Below are positions 16,842 to 24,815 of a stretch of 64,000 nucleotides of DNA, piece by piece. Every line of letters starts with the position of its first letter. Positions within the stretch are counted from its first letter, which is position 1. Source of the stretch: G963669295 sp963669295 (GTDB lineage Bacteria; Bacteroidota; Bacteroidia; Flavobacteriales_D; CALLUQ01); assembly GCA_963669295.1 (NCBI GenBank), contig OY769938.1, positions 2,170,001 to 2,234,000 of the forward strand, written 5' to 3'. The notes under the pieces are model-generated. The model saw only the letters and a program-made list of their open reading frames with translations. It did no database searches and was not told the origin of the DNA. Both the position numbers and the translations under genes were made by a program.

Positions 16842-17603
16842 ATGGAACAGCAAGCAGCATTATTTAACTATTGTTTGAGGTTGGGCGATACCAACTTAGT
16901 GATGGGACATCGCCTATCGGAATGGTGTGGCCATGGCCCGGTATTGGAAGAAGACATTGCGCTCATTAATGTGGCCCTCGATTTGATCGGACAATCGCGC
17001 ACCATTCTTTCCTATGCTGGAGAGGTGGAGGGCAAAGGCCGTTCGGAAGACGACCTGGCTTACCTGAGAACGGAGCGCGAATACCACAATATTTTACTCG
17101 CTGAACAACCCAATGGCGATTTTGGTGGCACCATTGTACGCCAGTTTTTGTTCGACGTGTTTCACTACTATTTTTTGGAGGCCCTTACTGCAAGTGCCGA
17201 CGAAACCCTGGCCGCCTATGCCGCCAAATCGTTGAAGGAAGTTACCTACCACCTGCGACACAGCTCTGAATGGGTGATTCGCCTGGGCGATGGCACGGAA
17301 GAAAGCCACCAGCGGGTGCAGGAGCCCCTCAATGAATTGTGGCGCTACACCGGTGAAATGTTTGCCATGAATGAAGTGGATGAGGTGTTGGTAGCTGCCG
17401 GCATTGGGGTAGACCTGGCAGCACTGCAGCCGAAATGGGAAGGAAGAGTAAACGCTGTATTGGCGGAAGCCACCTTACAATGCCCTGAAAGTGGCTGGAT
17501 GGCTCAGGGGGGAAAGTTGGAAGGAAGACATACCGAGCACCTCGGGTTTATGCTGGCCGAAATGCAATACCTGCCACGCACCTACCCCGACGCACAGTGG
17601 TAA
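16842..17603 (+). CDS. paaC: 1,2-phenylacetyl-CoA epoxidase structural subunit PaaC
   Basis: 253 residues. PaaC family hallmarks: 'LRLGDTNLVMGHRLSEWCGH' near the N-terminus and 'ALDLIGQSRTILSYAGEVEG'. Structural partner of PaaA in the heterodimeric oxygenase; ferritin-like fold without a functional di-iron site in the family. Twelve bases to paaD. Confidence 0.95.
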   Translation: MEQQAALFNYCLRLGDTNLVMGHRLSEWCGHGPVLEEDIALINVALDLIGQSRTILSYAGEVEGKGRSEDDLAYLRTEREYHNILLAEQPNGDFGGTIVRQFLFDVFHYYFLEALTASADETLAAYAAKSLKEVTYHLRHSSEWVIRLGDGTEESHQRVQEPLNELWRYTGEMFAMNEVDEVLVAAGIGVDLAALQPKWEGRVNAVLAEATLQCPESGWMAQGGKLEGRHTEHLGFMLAEMQYLPRTYPDAQW

Positions 17604-17615
17604 ACTAACTATTAG

Positions 17616-18113
17616 ATGACAGCCGTTATCGATCTGGAACACCAACACATTTGGGCCTGGCTGGAAGAAGTCAAAGACCCCGAAGTACCCGTATTAAGCA
17701 TCATTGACTTAGGCGTAGTGCGACGCGTAGAAGCAGAAGAAAAAAAAGTGGAAGTGACCATTACCCCCACCTATTCGGGATGCCCTGCCATGAAGGTGAT
17801 TGAAGACGACATCATTGCCTTATTGGAAGAAAAAGGCATGGAAGAAGTGACCGTAAAAACGGTGCTCTCGCCCGCATGGACCACCGATTGGTTGTCGGAA
17901 AATGGCAAGCAAAAATTAAAAGCATACGGCATTGCACCACCGGTAGGTAGCGTAGACAAAAGCGCCTTGTTTGCCGAACCCAAAAACATTCAATGTCCCC
18001 AATGCAACTCGTACAACACCCAAATGGTAAGCCAATTCGGGTCAACCGCCTGCAAAGCGCTGTACAAGTGCAACCAATGTTTAGAACCTTTTGATTATTT
18101 TAAGTGCCTGTAA
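17616..18113 (+). CDS. paaD: PaaD-like iron-sulfur maturation factor
   Basis: 165 residues. N-terminal MIP18/DUF59 domain ('LEEVKDPEVPVLSIIDLGVV', 'PTYSGCPAM') followed by a C-terminal zinc-ribbon-like four-cysteine segment (CPQC, then CNQC, and a final cysteine). PaaD is needed for maturation of the PaaE or epoxidase complex. Follows paaC directly, before paaG. Confidence 0.93.
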   Translation: MTAVIDLEHQHIWAWLEEVKDPEVPVLSIIDLGVVRRVEAEEKKVEVTITPTYSGCPAMKVIEDDIIALLEEKGMEEVTVKTVLSPAWTTDWLSENGKQKLKAYGIAPPVGSVDKSALFAEPKNIQCPQCNSYNTQMVSQFGSTACKALYKCNQCLEPFDYFKCL

Positions 18114-18137
18114 CCAACGCAGGAAACACCATTAACT

Positions 18138-18914
18138 ATGAGCAGCATCCTTTTAGAAATCGACGGCAGTGTAGCGAAAATCACCTTGAACCGTCCGAAC
18201 GTATTCAACAGTTTTAACCGCGAAATGGCATTGGCCATGCAAAGCACACTCGACCAGTGTGAAGCCGATGCCAATGTGCGTGCCATATACATTACTGGAG
18301 AAGGCAAAGCCTTTTGTGCCGGGCAAGACCTGGCAGAGGCCATCGACCCCAATGGCCCGGAGCTGGATGCCATTGTTAGCGAACACTACAACCCCATGGT
18401 AGCACGCTTGCGCGCCATCGAAAAACCCATTGTAGCAGCGGTAAATGGTGTAGCAGCAGGCGCAGGAGCCAACCTCGCTTTTGCGTGCGATATTTGTGTG
18501 GCCACCGAATCGGCCTCCTTCATCCAGGCATTCAGTAAAATTGGATTGATTCCCGACAGTGGGGGCACCTTTACCCTGCCTCGTAACATTGGCCTACAAA
18601 AGGCTGCCGCGTACATGATGCTGGGCGAAAAGGTACCGGCAGCAGAAGCTGAACGGGTAGGCATGATTTACAAATACTTTACCGACGACACCTTTGCGGA
18701 AGCGTCGTATGCCATAGCCACTAAGTTGGCCGCCATGCCCACCAAAGGCATCGGGCTTACCAAACGCCTACTCAACGAATCGTACAGCAACGACCTTACC
18801 ACTCAACTGGCTCGAGAACATGTGATCCAGGTAGAAGCGGCAGGCACACACGACTATCAAGAAGGCGTAAATGCATTCCTCGAAAAACGAAAGCCGGTTT
18901 TCAAAGGCGAATAA
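18138..18914 (+). CDS. paaG: 2-(1,2-epoxy-1,2-dihydrophenyl)acetyl-CoA isomerase PaaG
   Basis: 258 residues of the enoyl-CoA hydratase/isomerase (crotonase) family. 'GKAFCAGQDLAEAIDPNGP' and 'NGVAAGAGANLAFACDI' form the oxyanion hole; 'FSKIGLIPDSGGTFTLPR' carries the catalytic aspartate, a pattern that fits PaaG rather than PaaF. Converts the epoxide to the oxepin-CoA. Last gene of the contiguous paa block, 24 bases after paaD. Confidence 0.9.
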   Translation: MSSILLEIDGSVAKITLNRPNVFNSFNREMALAMQSTLDQCEADANVRAIYITGEGKAFCAGQDLAEAIDPNGPELDAIVSEHYNPMVARLRAIEKPIVAAVNGVAAGAGANLAFACDICVATESASFIQAFSKIGLIPDSGGTFTLPRNIGLQKAAAYMMLGEKVPAAEAERVGMIYKYFTDDTFAEASYAIATKLAAMPTKGIGLTKRLLNESYSNDLTTQLAREHVIQVEAAGTHDYQEGVNAFLEKRKPVFKGE

Positions 18915-18936
18915 CCGTTTGAAAAATTTTAAACGG
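18915..18936 (+). terminator. Weak hairpin after paaG
   Basis: CCGTTT and AAACGG (18915-18936) form a short stem around an A/T loop, followed by CTTTGTTGCTTTC. Possible end of the paaABCDG transcript; the T-run is poor. Confidence 0.35.
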
Positions 18937-18997
18937 CTTTGTTGCTTTCATATTAAGGGTTTCGCGAAAAAACATACCGTATAATCTGCTGTACCCC

Positions 18998-19440
18998 TGA
19001 ACATGACTTTTGATGTTCCGAACATGACTATATGATGTGTTGAACATGGAACCATGATGTTCCGAACATGACCCTATGATGTGCTGAACATGGAACCATG
19101 ATGTTCCGAACATGACCCTATGATGTGCTGAACATGGAACCATGATGTTCCGAACATGACTATATGATGTGTTGAACATGGAACCATGATGTTCCGAACA
19201 TGACCCTATGATGTGTTGAACATGGAACCATGACGTTCCGAACACGACTATATGATGTGTTGAACATGGGGCTATGACGTTCCGAACACGACCTTATGAT
19301 GTGTTGAACATGGGACTATGACGTTCCGAACACGACTATATGATGTGTTGAACATGGGGCTATGACGTTCCGAACACGACCCTATGATGTGTTGAACATG
19401 GAACCATGACGTTCCGAACACGACCTTATGATGTGCTACC
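18998..19440. repeat. 44-bp tandem repeat array (22-bp sub-repeats)
   Basis: About ten exact 44-base periods begin at 19012, 19056, 19100, 19144, 19188, 19232, 19276, 19320, 19364 and 19408, with a degenerate half unit before. Each period is two related 22-base halves (GATGTTCCGAACATGAC.. and GATGTGYTGAACATGG..). The first half carries a palindrome ATGTTC-C-GAACAT. Units 1-5 read GATGTTCC while units from 19232 on read GACGTTCC, so the array has two homogenised blocks. There are no unique spacers, so it is not CRISPR. It sits between paaG and paaH. Confidence 0.9.
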
Positions 19441-19469
19441 CATAGCCTTGTTATAGTTTACCTGCGATT

Positions 19470-19590
19470 TTCACTCCTGCGTAGGCACCCCGGTTGCTAT
19501 TGGGGCAGTAATAGGTCTTCATCATCCTATCCCTGAGTGGCAGAATGATCCGCCTGAGGCGGATTGTATCGAAGCCCGAAGGCAGGAGTC
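19470..19590. repeat. Cluster of REP-like palindromic elements
   Basis: Contains 'CACTCCTGCGTAGGCACCCC', a GTTGCTATTGGGGCA element and the palindrome ATCCGCCTGAGGCGGAT (near 19550), all recurring in other intergenic gaps. Flanked by a pyrimidine-rich run to about 19640. Confidence 0.65.
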
Positions 19591-19645
19591 CAAGTCCTCT
19601 TATCCCTCCCTTTCACTCGAACACCCTTTCACCCACAGATTTTAT

Positions 19646-19653
19646 TAAATTTG
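19646..19653 (+). promoter_or_regulatory. -7 box upstream of paaH
   Basis: TAAATTTG matches TAnnTTTG exactly, 19 bases before the paaH start codon. A well-spaced TTTG is not visible upstream. Confidence 0.4.
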
Positions 19654-19672
19654 ATTCCCTAAAACAACACAC

Positions 19673-20842
19673 ATGGATACAAACACAGTAGTAGGAGTGC
19701 TCGGATCGGGAGCAATGGGTTCGGGAATTGCACAAATAGCAGCTACAGCAGGCCACCAGGTAGTGCTGTCGGACAACAGCCAGGAGGCATTAGACACCGC
19801 CAAATACAAGCTGGGAAAAATACTGAATCGGCTGGTAGAAAAAGGACGATTGGAACAAGGAGAAGCCGACGCCATTTTAGGTCGGATTACATTTACCGAC
19901 GATTTGAACCAGTTTAGCAGCTGTGGCATTGTGATTGAAGCCATTGTAGAAAACCTGGACATCAAGCAATCGGTATTTCAAGGGTTGGAAACCATTGTAA
20001 ATGAGGCATGCGTTTTGGCCACCAATACCTCTTCGTTATCGGTCGCTTCAATTGCTGCGGCATGCGAAAAAGCAGAGCGCGTATTGGGCATTCACTTTTT
20101 TAACCCAGCCCCATTGATGCCGCTGGTAGAAATTATTCCTGCCATTCAAACTTCTGATGCGGTATTGAACGATGCCAAAGCGTTGATCGATAGCTGGAAA
20201 AAAGTAACCGTACTGGCCAAAGATACTCCCGGCTTTATTGTAAACCGGGTAGCACGCCCGTTTTACGGAGAGGCATTGCGCATTTACGAAGAAGGCTTTG
20301 CCGACTTTGCTACCATCGACTGGGCCATGAAAGAAATTGGCGGCTTTCGCATGGGGCCATTTGAGTTGATGGATTTTATTGGCAACGATGTTAACTATAA
20401 AGTGACCGAAACGGTATTTGCGGCCTTCTACTACGATCCGCGTTACCGCCCCTCGTTTACCCAAAAACGCCATTCAGAAGCGGGATGGTACGGCCGCAAA
20501 TCGGGCCGTGGTTATTACAACTATGCAGAGGGCGCTGAAAAGCCAGCCCCCAATAAAGACCAGGAGTTGGGCGAGCACATTGTGTGGCGCATTTTGGTGA
20601 TGCTTATCAATGAGGCGGCCGATGCGTTGTACCTCAACATTGCTTCGCGCGACGACATTGACCTGGCGATGACCAAGGGGGTGAACTACCCCAAAGGATT
20701 GTTAAAATGGGCCGATGAAAAAGGCATTGCCTATTGTTTGGAAACGTTGGAAAACCTACAACACGAATACGGTGAAGACCGTTACCGCCCCAGCGCATTG
20801 TTGCGCAAGATGGTGCGTGATGGTCAACAATTTTATCAGTAG
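19673..20842 (+). CDS. paaH: 3-hydroxyacyl-CoA dehydrogenase PaaH
   Basis: 389 residues. Rossmann fold with GSGAMGSG at about residues 11-18, catalytic-site segment 'LGIHFFNPAPLMPLVEIIPA' (histidine plus NPxP) and 'DTPGFIVNRVARPFYGEALR', followed by two C-terminal 3HCDH domains. Shorter than E. coli PaaH (475) but longer than single-domain enzymes. Oxidises 3-hydroxyadipyl-CoA to 3-oxoadipyl-CoA with NAD. Separated from paaG by the repeat array; the next gene starts right after its stop. Confidence 0.88.
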   Translation: MDTNTVVGVLGSGAMGSGIAQIAATAGHQVVLSDNSQEALDTAKYKLGKILNRLVEKGRLEQGEADAILGRITFTDDLNQFSSCGIVIEAIVENLDIKQSVFQGLETIVNEACVLATNTSSLSVASIAAACEKAERVLGIHFFNPAPLMPLVEIIPAIQTSDAVLNDAKALIDSWKKVTVLAKDTPGFIVNRVARPFYGEALRIYEEGFADFATIDWAMKEIGGFRMGPFELMDFIGNDVNYKVTETVFAAFYYDPRYRPSFTQKRHSEAGWYGRKSGRGYYNYAEGAEKPAPNKDQELGEHIVWRILVMLINEAADALYLNIASRDDIDLAMTKGVNYPKGLLKWADEKGIAYCLETLENLQHEYGEDRYRPSALLRKMVRDGQQFYQ

Positions 20843-21673
20843 ATGACCACCGTACCCAAAAAAGAAAAAGGAGGTTGCTTATACCTCTTGTTTGGCACTA
20901 TTCCTATGATGATGGGGGTATTGCTGGCTATTGTGGGTGTGCTGAGCGTGCTCAATGTGGCCTTTGGTTGGGAGCTGATGTTGAAGTTGTACGGCTCAAG
21001 AACAGAATTACCTACGGATATGGTAGGGGCCATTGCATTACTGGCGCTGGCGGTATTCTTTTATGGTTTTGGTAAGCTGGCTACCAGCCAAAAGCTGAAA
21101 GCAGCGATTCAACGCAAGAAAATTTTGTTGGTGCCCTTGATTGGGGGCATTGCATTGGTGTTGTATTTATTGGCGCAGGTAGTGATGATTTTTGGTTATG
21201 GAGGCATTGCAGAATGGGGTGTGGCTACCAATAACTTTTGGGCAGTAAGTGTAGGCGAAAGTCAAGACAGCAAAGATTACTTGTTGTGGCGTGCGGTGGT
21301 GTACGAAAATGTAGATGCTGCCGAATACCTGGTAGAGCAGGGCGCTAACCCCAAGTTGTTGGTGCATGGCAATGAAACACTGCTGAATGTTGCTGCCTGG
21401 GATGGCAATGTGGAGTTGTTTGAATACTTGCTGGCACAAGGAGCCGACCCATCGATTCCGGATGAGTATGGCAACACCCCGTTGGTATTGGTGCTGGGTT
21501 ACTTGCCGGAACTGGGACGCAGTAATCCCGACGATATTTTGACTGTTGTAAAACTGTTGGTAACGCATGGAGCCCCCCTTGATGCACTCAATGAAGATGA
21601 CATGACTGCCCTGGAGCTGGCCGAAAAACATGAATTGACAGCCGTAGTGGCCTACCTAAAATCGCAACAGTAA
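20843..21673 (+). CDS. Membrane-anchored ankyrin-repeat protein
   Basis: 276 residues, ATG immediately after the paaH stop. Three hydrophobic segments (about 13-45, 55-78, 93-118), then about four ankyrin repeats from residue 140 to the end ('DYLLWRAVVYENVDAAEYLV', 'NETLLNVAAWDGNVELFEYL', 'YGNTPLVLVLGY', 'DMTALELAEKHEL'). Ankyrin repeats mediate protein binding, here presumably cytosolic. No link to phenylacetate metabolism is implied beyond cotranscription. Confidence 0.82.
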   Translation: MTTVPKKEKGGCLYLLFGTIPMMMGVLLAIVGVLSVLNVAFGWELMLKLYGSRTELPTDMVGAIALLALAVFFYGFGKLATSQKLKAAIQRKKILLVPLIGGIALVLYLLAQVVMIFGYGGIAEWGVATNNFWAVSVGESQDSKDYLLWRAVVYENVDAAEYLVEQGANPKLLVHGNETLLNVAAWDGNVELFEYLLAQGADPSIPDEYGNTPLVLVLGYLPELGRSNPDDILTVVKLLVTHGAPLDALNEDDMTALELAEKHELTAVVAYLKSQQ

Positions 21674-21674
21674 T

Positions 21675-22439
21675 ATGTGCACCATTTTATTTGCCCGCGA
21701 TACGCACCCCAACTACAAATTGATAATGGCTGCCAACCGTGACGAATTTTATGAGCGCCCCACCGCACGGGCCAATTGGTGGGACGAACACCCGTATCTC
21801 CTGGCAGGAAAAGACCTGGAAGCCGGAGGCACCTGGCTGGGCATTACGCGCAGCGGTCGCTTTGCAGTAATTACCAACTACCGCGAATTTCCAAGAACAG
21901 CAACATTTACCACTTCACGCGGGGCACTGGTCAAAGATTTTTTAACCAACACTACTCCTGCCAGCGACTACCTGCAATGGTTGCACGAAAACGGCCATCA
22001 ATACGATGGGTTTAACCTGTTGTTTGGCACGGCCGATGCCATGCACTACTACTCCAATAAAGGAAGCAGCATGGAGGAGGTGCCGCCAGGCATCCATGGG
22101 CTGAGCAACCATTTGCTCAACACCCCATGGCCTAAAGTGGAAGAAGGCAAAGTCGCACTGGCAAAAGCGATAGAAGGGAAGCCCAACCTACAACAACTGG
22201 AAACATTGTTGCAAAACACTAAAATGGCTCCCGATCATGCGTTGCCCAACACTGGGATAGGGCTGGAGTGGGAGCGTCAGCTATCGCCCCTCTTTGTTCG
22301 CATGGAAAAGTACGGCACGCGCGTATCCACCCTGCTGCTCATCGATCGGGAGAATAACGTTACCTTTAAAGAGGTGACCCCGATAGCCACCGGGATGCCT
22401 TCACAAGCCGCTAACGAATATTCTTTTACCATTGATTAA
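21675..22439 (+). CDS. NRDE (TANGO2/DUF833) family protein
   Basis: 254 residues. Begins with the family signature 'MCTILFARDTHPNYKLIMAA' followed by NRDEF, then 'GGTWLGITRSGRFAVITNYR', typical of TANGO2-like Ntn-hydrolase-fold proteins; the N-terminal cysteine could be the nucleophile. Role in bacteria unsettled, proposed in heme handling or lipid metabolism. Overlaps the next gene by eight bases. Confidence 0.88.
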   Translation: MCTILFARDTHPNYKLIMAANRDEFYERPTARANWWDEHPYLLAGKDLEAGGTWLGITRSGRFAVITNYREFPRTATFTTSRGALVKDFLTNTTPASDYLQWLHENGHQYDGFNLLFGTADAMHYYSNKGSSMEEVPPGIHGLSNHLLNTPWPKVEEGKVALAKAIEGKPNLQQLETLLQNTKMAPDHALPNTGIGLEWERQLSPLFVRMEKYGTRVSTLLLIDRENNVTFKEVTPIATGMPSQAANEYSFTID

Positions 22440-22770
22440 GATCAAGCGCATATACGCCCCCCCTCATCCCGACGATGGCTTTCGGGTACTTATTGATGGG
22501 TTGTGGCCGCGTGGCATTGCCAAAGAAAAGGCTCAAATAGATGTGTGGCTAAAGGCCATTGCCCCTAGCAAGGAGCTGCGCATGTGGTATGGGAAAGATG
22601 TAAATAAGTGGGAAGGGTTTGTACAACGCTATGCCATAGAGTTAAGCGATAATCCTGCGGTGGCAACACTTCGGGAATTGGAGCAGGAACACGGCACCAT
22701 TACCCTGCTTTATGCCAAGAAAGAAGAGGAGCACAATAACGCTGTGGCATTATTACGTTTCCTGGGCTAG
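22432..22770 (+). CDS. DUF488 family protein
   Basis: 112 residues. Motifs of the DUF488 family: 'DDGFRVLIDGLWPRGIAKEK', 'WLKAIAPSKELRMWYG', and 'TLLYAKKEEEHNNAVAL'. No ATG precedes the conserved core, so the start is probably TTG at 22432, overlapping the NRDE stop, which fits translational coupling. Function unknown. Confidence 0.85.
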   Translation: MIKIKRIYAPPHPDDGFRVLIDGLWPRGIAKEKAQIDVWLKAIAPSKELRMWYGKDVNKWEGFVQRYAIELSDNPAVATLRELEQEHGTITLLYAKKEEEHNNAVALLRFLG

Positions 22771-23120
22771 TTCAATCCGAGTTTCGATTTAAAAATCCAG
22801 CCAATGCTGTTGGCACGTTGCTTGGCCAATTCCGCTTTTTCGCCAGTAAAATGCTCGTCAACCGTGCCTTCAAACAAGGCCATCCAACGGGTAAAATGTA
22901 TTTGTTGCAATGAGAGCTTCACATGTTTTTCAAAAGCATTGCCCCGATAGCTGCCTTCGCCCAGTAAAATGGTGGCCCAAAAATCGAACATCACTGGAAA
23001 ATGAGCTTCCAAATCCAGTCCCTCAAAAATGGGAGCCAGCAGCTCATCGGTAGTAGCTTTGGCGTAAAAAGAACGCACCAGCAGCTCTACATCCTTCCGG
23101 GTTTCGATGGGGGGCAGCAT
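22767..23120 (-). CDS. Group III truncated hemoglobin
   Basis: 117 residues, typical of the family: 'VRSFYAKATTDELLAPIFEG', 'HFPVMFDFWATILLG', then 'KHVKLSLQQIHFTRWMALFE' with the proximal histidine region and 'AKQRANSIGWIF'. Binds heme and oxygen or nitric oxide in the cytosol. Its start lies next to the stop of the DUF2461 gene upstream, so the two are probably cotranscribed. Confidence 0.87.
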   Translation of the reverse strand: MLPPIETRKDVELLVRSFYAKATTDELLAPIFEGLDLEAHFPVMFDFWATILLGEGSYRGNAFEKHVKLSLQQIHFTRWMALFEGTVDEHFTGEKAELAKQRANSIGWIFKSKLGLN

Positions 23121-23121
23121 C

Positions 23122-23790
23122 CTAACCTTGCAATGCCTGGGTGAGGAAATCTTTTACCGGCTCCGATGTTTTGTACTGTTGCATGAACAAATCGGCCAAC
23201 TTCGGGTCGGTTACTGTTTCGGGTGCCATCTTCGCGAAATAGTAAAACGCTTTGTTAAACAACAACGGTTGTTGTTCGGCAGTTGCTTGAAACTCTTTGG
23301 GCAGCTTCTTGTTTTTTTCACCATGAATTTCTCCAAAAGTATCTTTGAACTTTTTGGCCGTAATCACCTTGTTGAATTCATCGAGATGCTGCATGATGTA
23401 ATTGCGTACGTTGTACAACTGCTCCTTATCGAGCATGTGCGCTCCGCCATAAAAACGCAAGTCCTCAGGGCCTAACTGTATGTACATGCCGGGAGTAGTT
23501 TTGTCTTTCTTCCCTCCAGGCGATACGATGGCTGCCACATGGGTTTTATAAGGCGTTTTGTCTTTCGAAAACCGGATGTCACGATTGATGCGGAAAATGG
23601 CATCCCTGGGTTCAATGCTTACTGTTGGGTCAACCTTTGCTACACGATCAATCATTTCCTGTACAAATGCCTTGAAAGGCGCTTTAACAGATGTTTCGTA
23701 GCGTTTCCTGTTGGCGTCGAACCAATCTTTGTTGTTGTTGGCCGCTAATTCTTTAAAGAAATCGAGAAAATCGTTGGTGAAATAGCTCAT
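23122..23790 (-). CDS. DUF2461 (TIGR02453) family protein
   Basis: 222 residues from the ATG at 23790 ('MSYFTNDFLDFFKELAANNN'); the frame extends further to 23823 but the family normally starts here. Contains 'KDWFDANRKRYE', 'RINRDIRFSKDKTPYKTHVA' and 'GMYIQLGPEDLRFYGGAHML', all hallmarks. Function unknown. Ends one base before the globin start. Confidence 0.87.
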   Translation of the reverse strand: MSYFTNDFLDFFKELAANNNKDWFDANRKRYETSVKAPFKAFVQEMIDRVAKVDPTVSIEPRDAIFRINRDIRFSKDKTPYKTHVAAIVSPGGKKDKTTPGMYIQLGPEDLRFYGGAHMLDKEQLYNVRNYIMQHLDEFNKVITAKKFKDTFGEIHGEKNKKLPKEFQATAEQQPLLFNKAFYYFAKMAPETVTDPKLADLFMQQYKTSEPVKDFLTQALQG

Positions 23791-23865
23791 TGCAGTGCAT
23801 TTAAAGGTAAAAACAGGCATCAAGTTAGCGAAAAAACGCCAACCTGATGGCCTGCCTGTTGTGTT

Positions 23866-24234
23866 TTAACGAGGCGAATGGAATGCCATTCGGTTGCCTT
23901 CGGTATCCATAAAAAGAGCGAAGTAACCTACCTCATCAGAAATTTTAGTCTTGGGCATCAATACCTGCCCTCCTGCCGACTCTACACGAGAAAGAGGTGA
24001 GGCAAGGTCTTCGCCACCGTTGAGGTAAACGATCGACCCTTCAGACGACGGTTGATAAAACTCCCCGTGACATACTGCGCCACCTACTCCCTGACTGTCG
24101 CTCGAAAAGAACGCCATGTTCGAGCCCATAATTTCCTGCCGGGGCATTTCAATGCCCATTACAGTTGAGTAGAACATCACTGCTCTGTCGAAATTAGAAG
24201 CAGGAATTTCAAACCAGTTGATTGCATTAGCCAT
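23866..24234 (-). CDS. VOC family protein
   Basis: 122 residues; 'NWFEIPASNFDRAVMFYSTV' and 'GYFALFMDTEGNRMAFHSP' are the two VOC half-sites. Tandem paralogue of the gene at 24257-24625, 22 bases apart. Resembles small glyoxalase-like proteins (PhnB/YdeM group); reaction unknown. Confidence 0.85.
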   Translation of the reverse strand: MANAINWFEIPASNFDRAVMFYSTVMGIEMPRQEIMGSNMAFFSSDSQGVGGAVCHGEFYQPSSEGSIVYLNGGEDLASPLSRVESAGGQVLMPKTKISDEVGYFALFMDTEGNRMAFHSPR

Positions 24235-24256
24235 AATAGTTGTGTTTAAAAGTAAA

Positions 24257-24625
24257 TTACTGTGCAGAGTGTAAAGCTACACGATTGCCTTCGGTATCCA
24301 TGATGTGAGCAATGAAACCAAATTCACCGATCGACATTTTAGGAAACATTACTTGACCACCATTTTCTTCTACACGACCCAATTCATTGTCAAGATCATC
24401 GCAAGTGAAGTAAACGGTAGTGCCATTGGCGTTAGGCTCATACCCTTCCGACTGTACCAACGCACCAGCAGCATTAGCACCTCCTTCGGTCCACTTAAAA
24501 GCACACATGGCACCATTTTCTGATGGTAAATCCATCATTTCTTTACCCAATACAGCAGCGTAGAATTTTTTCGCACGGCTCATGTCCACTACAGGAATCT
24601 CGAACCAATTGACAGCGTTTGACAT
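24257..24625 (-). CDS. VOC family protein (tandem paralogue)
   Basis: 122 residues; begins 'NWFEIPVVDMSRAKKFYAAV' and ends 'GFIAHIMDTEGNRVALHSAQ', matching the neighbour at 23866-24234 throughout, so the pair arose by duplication. First gene of the pair on the minus strand, divergent from the gene at 24816. Confidence 0.85.
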   Translation of the reverse strand: MSNAVNWFEIPVVDMSRAKKFYAAVLGKEMMDLPSENGAMCAFKWTEGGANAAGALVQSEGYEPNANGTTVYFTCDDLDNELGRVEENGGQVMFPKMSIGEFGFIAHIMDTEGNRVALHSAQ

Positions 24626-24815
24626 AATTGTTGTTTTTATACCCCGGGGGGCGTGTTAATAATTAAATGAATTGACATTACAAACATAGGGGAGCCATCA
24701 TTCGACTCAAATTCTTTATTTTTAAAAACGTAAAGCTCTATTTTTGTATCGAATAGTAATGAGTATTGAAAAATTGGGAAAAATAATATTGAGTAGTTAA
24801 AAAGTGTAAAACTCT

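Noticed and set aside
18901..19245. 114-codon minus-strand frame across the tandem repeat
   Set aside because: It only encodes the repeat in a shifted frame (repeating HHGSMFNTSYSHV-like peptides) and overlaps the end of paaG; no start context or conservation.
18998..19440. CRISPR array
   Set aside because: The units are contiguous with no unique spacers; the period is one simple 44-base repeat, and there are no cas genes.
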